Made by a program: the position numbers and the translations under genes | Source: Acanthopleura granulata | Lineage: Eukaryota; Mollusca; Polyplacophora; Chitonida; Chitonidae | Direction: 5' to 3' | Assembly (NCBI GenBank): GCA_016165875.1 | Contig: JABBOT010000007.1 | Location: 14,909,997 to 14,973,996, forward strand | DNA length: 64,000 nucleotides | Part shown: positions 11,643 through 26,300 of the stretch, one piece after another | Layout of the letters: each line of letters starts with the position of its first letter | How positions within the stretch are numbered: the first letter of the stretch is position 1 | The notes under the pieces: generated by a model | The model's input: only the letters and a program-made list of their open reading frames with translations | What the model was told of the DNA's origin: nothing | Databases searched by the model: none

Positions 11643-14600
11643 GTAAGCTGTTTTTATTTAATTTTATTTTTTCCGTTTATTTCTGTAAATCACATATGTT
11701 TCAGAAGTGGATATTCAATTTGAATGTATTCTCTTCCTTGTAGTTTTTAGACAGCGTGAAAAATGTCAATCTTTACCCCAGTTAGAAACTAAGCAAAATT
11801 TGTAAAGTGTCATAGAAATTACAGAGCATTAATTACAAATGTAGTAAAATTGCCGATGTGTGAAACTGTGGTTACAAGATGGTTGAATGACAGGATCTTG
11901 TTCTTTGTGGTGTGTCTGGTGTGCATGTTGAGTGTAATGTGTTCAGTGAATTTATCTGTAAGTTTATAGTTCAATACAAATACAATGTTTCGGCGAAAAA
12001 TGACATATTTGTAATGATTATGCAGTCGTGTGCTAAGCAGTGGTAAGAAGACTTAACTGTTAGCTGTTTCTGCGTGTCACCCGATAACTTGTTGACAGGG
12101 ATTCTTTAGCACACCTGAGCAGAACCTTAATTAGAGGCTGCAGCTGCCTGGTTACAGCTAATGTGGACAGGTAATCTCAGGCTGTGTGCTGGCTGCAACA
12201 GTCATTGATTAGCCTACCTGGTCAACAGTTACTGCACCTTGCCCGTTAGCACTCTCTCCTCATGTCCCTGTTACATTTACCAAGAAAGCATTGCAAGGCT
12301 TTTGATGTTAAAAAGCTTCTCTGAGAGTTATGGGCATTTGTGCTGCCAAAGAAGTAATCTGACTCTGACTGAGCATCTAGGCTTTGATCAAATTACAAAT
12401 TTTCATTAAGAGCCCCAGAGGAAAATATCTGGTTAGTGGGTATAATTAATGATAAATCTTGTTTGTCAACCTTCTAATGGTTTACGCAATGGAAGAGCAG
12501 ATGTTGATATATAAGCATGGTACATGGATCTGTTATTCACTGTAATTCATCCCACTCACAAACCAAACTCTGTTCAGTTTAGTTCATCTAACTGTGTTTT
12601 TGACATGATGTATTTCTTAGAATTTACATTTTTAGTTTGGCACAAATACATCAAAATTTAGCTCTTTGTGGTTGTCTGAATATATGGTTTTGCTTAGATT
12701 TAAATGAATCCGCTTGTGTTCAGGATATGTTGTGGTGTTAGAATAGATAGCAGCATTTGAGTCCTGTACAGTTTGGTAGAGAAGTTAATCCAACTTATGA
12801 CATCCGACCAGCTTTGTAAAGTAAACAGGTTCCTTTAAATGAGTACTAATTACAGTAACACTTAATTACACGTGTGTGTCACAAGGAAATCTCTCTCCCT
12901 GACAAGTGAGTTTTTGTCAAAAAAAGAAGAACACATTTAGTATCCAGTGGGTTTTTTTTTAAAAGATTTTATAAGACAAATTATTTGGGTGGATTGGATA
13001 CATAATTGGTTCACACTAATGCAGGCAATAGAGTAATTGAGAGATAAGGGGTTAATCCTGTTATCAATATGTTGATAAAGCCAAGCCAGTTGTTGAAGAG
13101 TAGTGCTTGTCACATAGTGCCTTATCTCCTCCTGTGTAGTACCGGTATGTCCCAGCAGGCTATCCTTAATCCCCTATTGTCAACTTAACCGAAGTGTCAT
13201 AAGTAATGACTAACAGTTTATAACTTGTTAAACATATTTAGTGTCAACTGCCAGTTCGCCCTGTTATAAGTTAGGGACTGCAGAGAGTAAACAAGCTGTC
13301 ACTGACTAGGGGACACCACTCAGTCTTTATAGCTTGCTGGTTAATTGAGATCATAAAGTTAAGACTGTATAACACAGTTTGGCACTTTTTATAAGGAGAC
13401 ACAGTTATTGCTGAAGTATTTGTTGCACTGATCAATTGTAATACCCGAACCAGTGACAGTTTGTTACTTTTTGCACAATAGAGGGTCTAACATGGTAATT
13501 GGTGCTGATAACTGTCAGAGTTTTATGTGTAAATTGCACTTAAAGTTCTTAACATTTTTCATCCAAAGGATTCCAGTGAAAGAATGTTGCATGATATATT
13601 TATTTTTAAAAGTTTTTAGAGACCTGTTATCTCAGTTTTACACAGCTATGAAGCCTCTGAGTTTTTTTTTTCGTTAGTTCTCTGAGGTTTTCTTAGGGTG
13701 ATATTATCAGTGTGGGAAAGACACCATCTCCCAATGTGGAGGGACTTAGTGTCAACCCAGCCTATCCCCCAATCCAGGAATTGTTTGTTTACCACCATAC
13801 ATTCTCAAACTTACACAACTCGTGCCAAGGCAGAGTTTCTGAACAACACACCAATTTCCTACCTTCCTATACCCGCCATGTTGAATGTCTCAAATTCGCA
13901 TAAATACGGAACAACAAAAACGCGATCGAATTGGGAAATAAAGAGCGTTGAATGTTGGCGCATCCTGCCAATGTGGTAATAGATTACATTTTCTGATCTG
14001 TGTATATTTGTGTGTCCCTTGGGATTGAGGTGTGCTGTCTGGTATTGTAGCCAGATTGCGAGCATAGTTAGGTAACCAGCTCTGAAGCATATAGCTAGAA
14101 AAAAATGGTAACTTCTAAGGGGTTGGGAGACAAAATCTTCCTTAACACTTGTCCTCAATTGCCTGAATTTGCCATTGTGTCACCCCAATAGTTTAACATA
14201 TCATATAGTGTCTCTCTCTTTTTTGTTCTTTAATTATTGTTGCTGAATTGAAAGTGAACTGGGTATGCTTAAAACAGTATATTTTATCTGGTAAACTAAA
14301 TCAGTGATTGAGTTTTTGTGATGTCTCTGGAGATGGGACTGGTTTTTCGGGAGGCTGTGTGTTTGGAGTGGTTGTAGTGTTTAGAGGATCTACAGTATAT
14401 TTGGAGACAGTCCCATACCAGGTTCCTTTGGACTGGTTTATTGTTCCAGGCCTTCTCCAAACAGCACCGGGATGTTTTCAGAGCCTTGTGTTTAGCATAA
14501 CTTCATACCACTGTGACCAGATCTCCAACATGCCCATTCCCTCCTCTCTCACTCTCCCTCAATCTCTTGTCTTATTGATCCCACTTGGAGACTATATATA

Positions 14601-16191
14601 TAGATACACATATACAACTTTCCAGATTATAGATATAAAATATTGTACTTCACAAGTTTTAACTGAGGTTTGATTCTTTTAACGGATGTCTGACTATTTT
14701 GTTTGATTTTGTATGTTCTCATCACATCGAGGACTAGCTGTGTCATCTTAGTCATCATTGATCTCTTGAAGTATAACTGTAATTTGGCACTAGTTGGTTA
14801 AAACTCATACCAATCCAGGAACCATCAGTAACACAATCCCTTCCACAATGGTTAAAGTGCCCTTTACGTGGGTACTTGAAGGGAAAAGTTGCTCAGATCC
14901 AAATGCTTTTCGTATCTGCAACATTTCTGAGCCAAATGACTGAAGATGGACAGAGTCAAGTGAGTCTTGTTAACAACCTTATCTTCACTCGGTCACTAGT
15001 GCCTGTCTTTTTTGGCAGCCCAACTATGCCACTGTGTTTAGATAAAAGTTCGCAAAGGTTCCTTGCAGTCTTGAAGTTGCCACTGTTTTGTTTAGTCAAC
15101 ACAGGAAATTTAGCTTGGCTAGTTTGATCTCCATTTAAACCACTTCTCTGCTTTCTAAGCCCAGCTCCTTTCCTGGTGTCAGATATACAATGAAAGTTCT
15201 CATAGAGAATTGTTAGCTTTCCCACCTGCCTCCTGTCCTTCGTTAAAGGTAAATGGCTTTTATAGCGTGGGGAGGAAGGAAAATGTGTAGGGACGTGCAA
15301 GGAAGTGGCTGGGCTTGTAGTGTTTGCTGGCCGACTGATTGCAGATAAACAAACAAAGCAGGTTTGTAAATCATTAACGATGGAAGTTTGAAAGGCAATT
15401 ACAAAGTTGAGAGTTAGAGCCGGTTCTTACCAAACAGCCGTGTGCTGCTGGCATCAGGAAGGCAAAGAACCTCTGCGAGCAGCTGTTAATGGAGACATCA
15501 GAGTTTGGGGAAGACTCTGGGAGGTTTTAAGGAAGCACTTGTCCTGTGTTTATCAGTACAACACCTGGATTACCTCAAGCCATGGCAGGGATGGCCGGCT
15601 CTGGAGGTGATGCAACTTCAAAATACCCCCAGACAGCTTTGAAACCAAACATTTGGAGTATTTTGCCTACTGTTGGTAGTGACTAAAAGGGACAGAAAGG
15701 GTCTTTGTAAAAGTTCTTCCTGAGAAGCAGGATAGAGATTCTCTGTCTTGAGTAATGAATAAAAGAAAAAAAAACAGGTAGATGCATTTCAGTGCACATG
15801 CTTGCAGGCACTTTGCAGCAGTCATCTTGTGTGGCCATGCAGTACCTTTGTGCAAATAAATTATAACGGGAAATTGTTTATTCTCTGTGAGAAAGGTTTA
15901 CCTTTCTTTTGAAGCATTTTCATTGAAACCAGAAAGTTTTACCCTTAAGTGTGTATATATGATCTATATCTTGGCTAATGTCTGTAACATAAGATTAGGC
16001 AATAAAAAGAGTGACAGCGACAGTAACTGGCAAGCAAGACACCTTTTCAACAGTGTCTGACTTTGTTTTAAACTGATACCTTTTGGCCATTAAAGGTACT
16101 TGGGTATGTAAATTACTGGGGATGGTCCTTAGATCAAGCTGGTAATCCTGCTAGTAACTTCATGGGGAAGCCTTCTGTGTAGGAAGACTTA

Positions 16192-16226
16192 GAGGTTGGG
16201 GTCGGTAGAGGTTGGGGTCGGCAGAG
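16192..16226. repeat. Two-copy 18-bp tandem repeat in intron 1
   Basis: AGAGGTTGGGGTCGG is repeated in direct tandem with one substitution (GGTAG then GGCAG). Confidence 0.7.
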
Positions 16227-18120
16227 CATGTCTGACACACTTCAACACTGTACATCAATTAAGTCTGCTAAAGAGGGACTCTCTAATAGCTGCCTCAGAT
16301 GAAAGGGACAGTGAGGGTTAGTCTGACATAAGAGAGCAAACAATGGCTGGAGGGTGCCTTTGTGGTGAAGAGTGGGAGAGTGCAGGAGTGGCCAGTGGCT
16401 GGTCATTATGGTTTGACAGCCTCTCCAAGGTACACAGGTGCCTTATGAAGTCGACAGGTAACAATCAACCAGACACCTGCCCTGGGGTTCTATTCAGTCT
16501 CTCCTCCGGTCTGACGTCTCCATTTTGTATCAGGAACTTTGGGGGGAAAACCGTTTTGTTCACTTCCCTGTTGAACTGGCCGCAAAGCAGCATGAACATG
16601 CATCATCAAATCTTAATCATCAGGTGTTAGAGTTATTAATTGGGGAAGATTTTAGAAACCATCAAAGTAATAACTCTCAGGATTATGCCCCTATTATGTG
16701 ATGGCTTAATTGATTCTTGAAGACAGTTTTCTCAAAATTCACAGATAATTTAACAACCTTTTAACGTTATGTAATTGCCTTTTTGCCAACACGATGGAAA
16801 GCACAAAATGACCAAACGTTACTACTGATCTTATTTTGTATAAATGTTGATAACAGCAGTTTGCTTCCCATAGGACCAAATTATAGTTTCATTTGTCTTC
16901 CAAATTGGACAGTAAGACAAATGCTGAATTATTGGCCACAATACAAGTGAGCTTGGTGAGAAACAAACAATAGTGATCTGCAGGCTTAGCATACAAAGCT
17001 TTAAGAGTCAGTAAATCAGCTCTACTCGATGTATTTGATGTATTTGCTGTGGTTGACGTATTTGCTGTATTAAGTTATTCAGAAGCCCTATTGTACTTTT
17101 ATCCTTTGAATTTTTTCAAAGCTCTTGGCCAGTTTCTCAAGCATATTCCCTAGTGCCTTGTGCCCTCAGGGGGGAAGACCTGACCCCAGCTTAATCTGCT
17201 GTAGATTACAGGTTATTGGGATTTGCTGCCATATATTCCACGGCTTATCTGTGAGAGTTATCCCTTCTATGCTTGGTGGATACTGAGGTTTGGATGATGA
17301 GGTTACAGCTTACAAAGTGTGGCCTGATGTGAACTGATTCAGATGAGCCATCCCTTGTGATGGACTGATGTCCAAGAGAGAGACTATCACTGAACCTTGT
17401 TTACTCAGTTCTGTACAAATTAATTGGACTGGCCTCTGTGCAGATTAGATCTCCATTGACTGACAGCCTCCAGCCTCTGGACATGCACTGGCCATCAGGC
17501 TGGACTGATACTGTTAGCTTGACCAATTAAATGGTCCTTAGTCCGACCATATGTATGGTCAGTGGAGCTGTACTAGTCAGTGTAACCCCTGAGGGGATGA
17601 GAGAAAAGGGGGTGGGGTGGGGGTTAGGGCTTGAAGTGATTATCTACAGTCAGGAGCAAGATAAGGCTATATACTCAGACAGATTATTTATTCATTGTTC
17701 TTTATCGCATCTTCATCTGATATAGTAGGGAAGCATTTGAAGTTGTTAGTGTAAGTAGGATGAATTTACTCGGGATAAATTAATAGCGCTGACTTCTGAA
17801 GTAAATGTGGATCAAGTCAACAGCTAGAAAGTCATTTGATCGCATTAAACCATTGTGTTAGGGACAGACATGGGTAACAGGAATGAAAGCTGTCTTTTAT
17901 AGGAGGATAATTAAAAGTTTATTTATAGTTACATATTTACATATGTTTTTTAGCGTGAATTACCCTTTTTCACCTTTGTTTAGCTATGGTCTAGCTCTGA
18001 AAATGTACTTCAGAGCCTCATAATGAGTTTAAAAGTATCTTATCATATGTAATATTTTATGATAAGAAATGAAACTTCACAGAAAATGTCATTCGTGCCT
18101 ATATAGTGGATGAATCAAGC

Positions 18121-18172
18121 AAAATGTGTCATTTGAAAAATGTGTCACTTGAAAAATGTGTCACTTGAAAAA
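18121..18172. repeat. Three-copy 17-bp tandem repeat in intron 1
   Basis: The unit AAAATGTGTCACTTGAA occurs three times in direct tandem. The first copy has one C-to-T change (ATTTGAA). Confidence 0.8.
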
Positions 18173-18954
18173 GAGCTAAACTTTAGGTGAGATACAATAG
18201 ATCGCAGAGATCAACATGCTGAAGAAATATGTCACACATCATAAAAGCTGATAATGAGGAAATAATTACATGTATCATTGATATTAAATTGTGAAGTTAA
18301 AATTAGAATTCTCTTTTTATCCCAGCCACTGGGTGAGCCTCAATACAGGTAACAATTATACTCTCCACATTATCATCCTAACAGAAATAACATGAGTTGT
18401 GTGAGGGTATCAGATGATGGCATATAAAGAACTAAGGTCTCTAAAGGAGTTTAAACAGACGTCCCCACAGATGAGAGGGCCTGGTTTTTAGCTTAGCTGG
18501 TATTATAGATGACTCCACAGAGATATGAATCTGATGACTCTGATGAGGCAGTGATAGGCTGTGATGTATGATGGGTGTCATTCCACAAGTGATAGGAGAA
18601 TTGTTCAGGGCTTTACTGGAGCCAGCTACACACCTGCACATCATACTCACATAGCTCACATTGCGCTTACAACTCCCAATCTTTCACTTCTGACAAGTGC
18701 TCGGCCTTTGTGTTCACCAGTAGCTGACTACGTGAAAATTCTCATTACTTTTTTGTTGTTTGTATTTTTTTTTTTTTTTGTAAATATTCTATCCATTTTG
18801 ATGAAGGTGATGGTGAAGGTAAATAGAGAAAATTTGATAAGATTAGCGAAATGGATTGTTTTGCTCAAAATTCCCAGTGAATCCCTTTTTGAAAATTACA
18901 TGCTGGAAATGGGTAAAAGGTTTTTTATTTCAACAGAAAGGCTGTTGTATCTGT

Positions 18955-19014
18955 GATGATGAGAACATTAGTGTTTACACTCCAGATGAGGAGAACATTA
19001 GTGTTTACACTCCA
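18955..19014. repeat. Two-copy 30-bp tandem repeat in intron 1
   Basis: The unit starts GATGATGAGAACATTAG and ends TTTACACTCCA. The second copy begins at 18985 and differs at one base (GATGAG), so the duplication is recent. Confidence 0.85.
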
Positions 19015-22000
19015 GTTCTCAATGGTTTGTTGTCTACTGAGGCAGTGCGGTACACAGTTGACATCCCATAAATCACCAGTGTTAACCATAGGATGTCACT
19101 AACAGCTTCCTGCATTTGCTCCAGGATAAATTTATTATGTTCATTTACCAGGACTTTGAGCTTATTTACAACCCTCCCAGTTGCATTCTGTGTTGGATGA
19201 ATCATAGAGGATTTGTCATTTCTGTTTATTTTTCGAGTTCTGTTTTTGAAAATTGCAGCTTAAAAGCTCAGTTGTTTATTTCTTTTTATTTTGACTGTGC
19301 ATCTATAAATATTTTCTGAAGAGATATTTGTTTATTTTTCTGTTCCATAAGTGCTCAGATTATCTCCAATGTTACCTTGCATTTTTTTTTTCTTTCTGAC
19401 AGCCCCAACAAACTCAAGCGAGAGATACAGTTGTAAATTGAGACGAAAGTTCAATTGGAGTTTTTAGGTTTGAAATGCTTTCTGTGATGTTTTGTTTGAT
19501 GTTGATGGAAGGCCGAATTCACATCACTGTGATTAGTTCTTGAAGTTTTACAGTGAAAAAATGGATACTTCAGTGCTGAGAACCCAATTATTTTCCACTG
19601 CACAACACAATATGTATTGAAAATATGTATAGGTACCGGTACACATCTCTGATGACCATAGTTATATGTACTATAGTCAACTCTATAGATCACTATATGG
19701 TGATCACTGATTTTCTTTGAAATCTTGCAGTTATTTACACCAGTTTAGTGTCTTTGGACATAGGCAAATGAACTGTAGTTTGCCAGAAAAAAAAGCTTCA
19801 GGTTATAAGTAATGATAAGTAAGTAATAATTGATCAGTCAGTGAACCAGTTGGTCAGGTGCAATTTAGAATCTTTTTCAAGGGCCAATTACTTAGAAGGC
19901 ATTTTCACCAGCAGCCCTTTGGGGTTGGCTCCATTTTTAAGCGTCCAGTATTTATTTTTAGTTAGAAAATTGGCTCCTTACTTATATCTAAGGAGCCACT
20001 GTGACTGTTTTATCGATGTACATGAAATGTGTGTGGAAAGGAACTCTGATGGTTTACTCACGTACACAAGTTTGATATAACACCGGGTTTGCAGCTGTGG
20101 CTGAGGTTAAACTTTGATTGAATGCTTATTTTCAAAGTTTGTTTTTCTTACCATTAATTGTGTTTATTCAGGCTTATTAGTCCAAGCTCAACCCAATCAT
20201 TTCGACCTCAGGAATTTTACGACTCCTGGAGTTTTTTTTTTTTTTCAAAATGCAAATAAACTTGTGGACTTTTTTTTTGGTCACTTGTCTGACAATATTT
20301 CCAACATGGAAAGAGAAGGTGTCTTCCTGTAGGACCAAGTTGATCTCTGTTAATTCACTACTGGTAATTAGGATGTTGACTTAAATATCGATCCACATAT
20401 AAAAACTGCCCTCACACACATCATTATAAATTAAATTCGTGGTGAGAATTTATACACTGGGAAAATAGATATAAGAGAAAAGTATAATATCTTGATAATC
20501 TCATTGTGCTGATCTTCACACTCTTAAGCTGGGCTGCTATCCTTATTTAAGACACGTCAGTCCAGTGGCCCACATTTCTGCATGTTTCTTTGTGTATTAT
20601 GGTGGCTGCAATTTTACTGCTGGGCGGCTGTGATCTGGTTTGGGCATTATACCTCCACGGTGGACATCAGCTCCCATGAAGCCGGGGCTGCTGGTCAGGA
20701 GGCACAGATTGATATTAAAGCTGTGTCAACACCTAGCTGTCACATGCTGGCTGTGTCAAAATATCACTGAAATTTTAACCACATTTTCAAACTTGAGTAA
20801 AAAAGGTGTTGAAGATGTTAAAATAACATATGACCTGTCACCTTGAGGTCTAGCGAGTGCTTTTCCTGGATGAACTCTGACCTCTAGGGTCAAAGTCAGC
20901 CAGTCGGCTTTTTGGCGGATGTTGGTAGAAAGGTGCATATGTAGACATAAAGGTATATAAAAACACTACATATACAGATGAATGATGTGCTGCAACCCTC
21001 AAGATTTTTTTTTGGAGGCCCTTTGGTGAATAAATGTTCCATCAGCTTTTGAATTTTGACTGATCTCCATAGGCTTTGCCAGTACATGCACATGTACCAT
21101 GCGAGGATCAATGTTGAATTGAACTTCTAACCAGTAAGTAGTTCAGCTTTGCAATGGTGGATATGTGTATCTACCAAGGCACTTAAAAGCTGTACCTTGT
21201 TTCTTTCTTAGTACTTGGAATGAATGTTGAAAGGGACCTTTAAGACGTATTTAAGGGGCTTTGTTGGTGGATACATGCATGTATACCTTTGAAGACATGG
21301 ACTGACCATCCAAAATAGAACATAAGCAACGTCCAAATGAAGGTAACTGTTGCCAGGTGATTATTAGGCAGCTCAGGGTGTAACATTTGAGGTGAAGGTG
21401 TTGATATACCCAGTCGTGGGTGCATAGGCTGTCGCTGGTAGGGGAGGCATGCAGTAAAGCACTGGTCAAATTGAACCCACTTGTGGCCCAGAACAGCTGA
21501 ATCTCATCACAAGTCCAGTTAAGCTCATTTTGATGAGGATCCACACTAGGTATGGGGCCCATCTTCTCCCTGTTAGAGCCTAATTTCTAGCTGCTGTTGA
21601 AGCTGGGTGTTGCGGGCCACTCTCCAAAGGTGTATAAAAGTAAGAGATAGTATGTGATGTGGATATAAATCTGAGAAGGAAGTAACATCGTTACATCTAC
21701 CTTTAACACTATACTTAATGAAGGTTGTAAGAATAATGGCTACTGCAGGCATCCCCTGTTTCTTCTGCAAATAAAGCTGATTTCTGTCTGAGAGGTGAAA
21801 AATTGCTGTGTACAGAGTTAAACTCTAGTCATATACATGAATCTAGGGAAATGTACGAATTACAGTGGGCACGTTTATACTTAGTGTGCTTTTTGAGAAT
21901 TCGGAACTGTTGACCAGTTTATACTAATAAATAGTTATTTAACGCTGTACTTGCCCCATTGCGATGAGATTGATATGACTTGCGTTTGGCCAGTCTTTGC

Positions 22001-23186
22001 GAGTGGCATGGAAATGGAAACCCCCATTTTCCTGTTTTTGAAGTAGTTGTTAGGAGCAGAAAGAACATTGTCATGTCTAATTATGTTCATGTGTCCGATA
22101 CATTCTGCCAGAGTTGCTCTTCCTGTTAAGCTATTACACATCCAGTTGCCCTCAAATTGAGCTGTTATCTTAACACAAAGAACTTTAAACTGAGCTTTTG
22201 AATTGACAGGGTTTGACATCTTGCCCACCCATTGTTTCCAGTCATTCTCAGAATGGACGTCTCTGAGGATCGCGTGCCAGAAAGCACCTGTCGTTCAATT
22301 TGGGGGCACTTTTTTGGGGCGGCCGGGTAATTGGGACTTTTTTCCCTCCTCTCATGTCAAGATTGACAGGTTAGGGTAACCACTGGGAACTTAATTAAGC
22401 AAATTCCTGTTCAGTATTATGGTTAACAGTGAAAAATTAGAACAAAAAATACATGTGATTATGGAAAGGAGACCAGAGATGCGATCTTTGGAACCCGATT
22501 TAATTATCTTCCTGCAGTATCTTATTTCTCGTACTCAATGCTTGTTCCTGCTATGCCAAGTAGATCCATACGGGGGTTTGCTGACCTTAATAAAATATCC
22601 CAAGAGGCAACACTGAATCAAATTTAGAGCCCAAATATAATTTTTCTTTGTGAGCAGCGTCTCGCATTGGGCAACATAAGGCTGCCACATGAGGGTGAGA
22701 GTGGAAAAAAAAAAGCTGTGGGGTTTGGGCTTGATAAATGCAGTCACGGCATACAGGGTTCAACAGTCTTAGGAAAAAGTGATAAAATCTAGTAAAAAAA
22801 CTTCTTAGTGGAATTCCCATGTAATGAGATGCGTGACACTTCAGCCTTTCTGGGTGACCCACCCTCCTGAATCCTGCTGGGTGAGGAGAGAAGACTAGAA
22901 TGTGGACAAGTTTAAAAAATAGAGAAACAATAGAATGATTACAAAGCAGTTGGTGAATACGAAAAGTGGCCTCAGGAAATAGTAGTGTATATGACATTTA
23001 ACATTGTGACTGACATGTGCAGCTTCAAATCAGTAATTCTGAACACATCCCAACAGTTTTGCAATATGGTCTGTTTCTTAGTAGGGAAGATTAAACTCCA
23101 TTTAAAGTGTTATTCATTTGTTTGTTTTAACCACGGATGAAGTCAAATATCCTAATGTTTTCCATTCTTTTACTCTGTTATTTCAG

Positions 23187-23388
23187 AGGGTAGCATATAC
23201 AAGCAAGATGGCTACGTCAGAGTGGACTTTCCCATGAAAAACTTCACCAAATATAGGGACGAATCTGTGAAGATAAGCTGCGAGATCACAGGTGATCCAC
23301 TACCTCGATACAAATGGTACAAAGATGACATCGTCATCAGTGAGAATGACCGAAAGTTCAAGATAAAGAGGACCAATTGGGGATCCAG
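23187..23388 (+). CDS. Ror: Ror coding exon 2: first part of Ig domain
   Basis: The exon starts after the acceptor TTATTTCAG and ends before the donor GTTAGT (23389). Phases are 1 in and 2 out, so 202 nt encode residues 43-110. It carries the A-to-E strands of an immunoglobulin C2/I-set domain. The first core cysteine (Cys74, in KISCEITG) and the core tryptophan (Trp86, in YKWYKDD) are visible, with the typical GDPLPRYKW link between them. An N-glycosylation sequon (NFT, residue 61) precedes the domain. In vertebrate RORs a single Ig domain lies at the same place before the CRD. The N-terminal linker (GSIYKQDGYVRVDFP) resembles the YLTLDEP-type lead-in of ROR1 only loosely. Confidence 0.93.
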
Positions 23389-26300
23389 GTTAGTGCAGAG
23401 ACTTTTTTGATCATTGGAAATCAATCAGGATAAAATTGAATGAAAGCTTAGGTGATATCTTGGTAGATTTTTTGTTTTTCATCGCTTAAGAACATCCAGC
23501 GAAACATTTCCAAGGAATAAACACGAGACTTCCTTGCGGAGATTTTCTGAAGGCCAAGAATGCTGTAGACTGGCGCTTATCTACAGCTTCTTTCCTCATC
23601 CATTATCTGCTGACTCAGTGTGGCCGTGTGTGTGTGTTACAAGGGGAAAAACAGCAGAGCATTCAGTCAGTGTACCAGTCAGGAAAATAATCCACTTGTC
23701 TTTGTCTGTTGGGGAGCTTGGCTGCTGCTGATTACATAATGGAGTGGAAACAATGAGAACATACCAATTGTCAGTAGTTTTGTATCCTCGCAGTCAAGCG
23801 TCTGTGTAAAGGACGACAACAACTGCCAGTTACATGCTCACTTCTGACACAAAAGCTAAATAGCCTTCAATTAACTACGTTAAGAGTGATGAGCCAAACG
23901 TTTGGCAAGGGAATGGTTGCATTTTCCACATAATCTAGGCTGTGCCAAAGTGGCAGGAATGTTAGGATGGATTTGGAGGAGCCAGTTTCAGTTTAACTGA
24001 CTAAGTTCAACACCTGTCATTTGTAAAAACTCAAAACGTGAATGTTTGCCACTGCTATTAGCAGGCTGAAAAAGTAAAGTCTTTACCCAAACTGGATACC
24101 TGTATTCAGGACTTTGCTTCAGTATTAGATTTTCTCTTCCTTCTAAAATTAATATTTTGTATATTGTTGAATGATTGAAGTTAATAGTTAATGTTCATCT
24201 TGCACCAAAGTGGAGCACTGGTTTAGACATGTAGTGAAGTGACAGGAGAAATGACTGTAACACAATCAGTAAATCATTAATTTCAGATGTTGGTAATTGT
24301 TTCATATGTTCCAAGATAGAAAAGAATGCCATGTGTGGTTTGTTTTGCACATGTATGTATGTGTGATGGCAAAAGTAAACAATAAGTCAGGGCCTGAGTA
24401 TACGACTGATGTTTGATCTTAGCCACTGTTGGCATATTGCTGAGAAAACATGGCTGTCTTGCACAGTACAGCATTATTTGGACAAATGACTTAATTTGCT
24501 TGGTAGAGGCTCTCTGTGAAATGCTATCAGGTTTGTGCTGATTGGCTCGGGTGTTTGCACTGCTGGTAGTGCCAGAGGTGTGCATCTGGATGTGTGTTTT
24601 CCACACCCAGCCAGCCTCTGCACCCAGCACCTCAGACTCACTGACTGAGAACATTGGTGAATGATACCACACCAATTTCTGCCACATTGCTTTCAAGCTT
24701 TAACAGATCCCCTGGGTTGTAGCATAGCATCTAGTGCATGGATAGAAACTCAAGCTAATACATGATATAAAGTAACAAAATCTCTGAAAGAGATTGAAAT
24801 GCTTTATCAAAGCCTGAGACATTTTCGTATGCAAGGTTTCCTGTAAATCCGAACCCATGTCATGTCATTGATTGATTTTGTGCCAAGGCAGTCTTGTAGA
24901 TTTGGTGTTAATCCTTTAGAGATTTGTCCAGGGCCATTTTGGCGAGAATCTGGAAACAGGTATTGGAGCATATAAAGGCATGCTAAACAGCGGCAATTCC
25001 CTGACACAGGGGATCGTAAACACACAGCCATCTTAATGAGAAAAACTGCAGGACTATCAGTATGACATGGGTTACAGAATGGCCTGATCCCTCTGCACTG
25101 TTTATTGTTGTTCAGAAACAGTGGGTTAGAGATAAAAGAGCAGTTGATGCCCAATCTGCCTTCTTGTCTCGGGCTAAGGAAACTTCTGGTACTTGTAGCT
25201 GTACAACAGTTGGCTTGTCTGTTCTCAGAGAGAGAGAGAGAGACAGAGAGATAGGGAGAGAGAGGCCATATCACAGCCTTGCTTGTTAGTACGCCACATG
25301 TGCTGATGTGGCAATGTGTTGATCTTGGCACACTTTCATGTCTGCATTCGTCTGACTTTCGGTGAATTTCATTGTTGAACAGTGAAGTTTTTTTTTGGAC
25401 TGGGAGACCGTTTAGATTCAGTTCCACATTCCTTGGCTTGGTGAATCAATTCGTCCATTGCTGTTTGCATTTGTACATAACTAGTAGGCATGTATTCATG
25501 AAAGTCAGACAGTTTTTTTGGCTGTGTTCCTCGTGGATTATGTGGATTTAGCTCAGCCACATGCTTCTTGTCATCAGGGCTTTTTCTCGTCTTTCCAACA
25601 AAGAACAGGAATGATTTGGGTTCAAAAGTGACTGCATTCTTGTAAGAACACATGATTAAGGTCTGCATTCTTCATGCTGTATACCATGAATAGCACTTGT
25701 ACTTAATACACACATTTTGGCCAGTATGTTTAATGCCTAATGTGGAAGATATCAAGGTTACACAGGATTTAAGTAATTGAAGTTATTGTGAGTTAATTTG
25801 ATTAGAAACAACTAATATGGAAAACCATATGTTTAAAGGTGAAATCAATGAGAAAAGTGAAGGAAAAAAAGCAAAACAAAAACAAACAAACAAACAGAAA
25901 AGCAAACACAGAAGCAAATTCATTGGTACATGTACCATTAACTAAGTTTTATCTGCCTTTTGTATTGGAGACTCAAGAATACACGAAGCATAACAGCCTC
26001 TTGATTTGATCTGTGGCACCTAGACGACAATGTGTGTGTGTGTTTTGTTGAAACACGCCCTAATTCTTCTAATTATTGGAACAGGTATTAGTCCTGCTAA
26101 AATCAAAATATTTCATTTCTGTCCCAGTTTTTTGAAAAAGTAAAGATATGGATATGTTGGTCATTATATGTTCCAGCCATGGGACCAAAAAGGAACATTT
26201 TATCTTTGTTTCAATTACATCTACATTAGCTAAAAAGGGCAGATAAGGTGTCCTTAAAATTAGAAGAAATAGGGTATATACTGCAGTACAGATGTAGAAG

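Larger units (their letters stand above)
11643..23186 (+). other. Ror intron 1 (11.5 kb), no nested gene recognised
   Basis: It is bounded by GTAAGC and TTATTTCAG. It holds small tandem repeats at 16192-16226, 18121-18172 and 18955-19014 (listed separately), and homopolymer A/T runs near 18765-18780 and 20231-20245. Many short frames exist on both strands, but none shows a domain, codon pattern or splice context I can support. Large first introns often carry enhancers; I cannot pick one out by eye. Confidence 0.7.

Noticed and set aside
22587..22997. Minus-strand 136-codon frame in intron 1
   Set aside because: Its composition is what AT-rich intron DNA gives by chance (rich in Phe, Leu, His and Ser) and no domain is visible.
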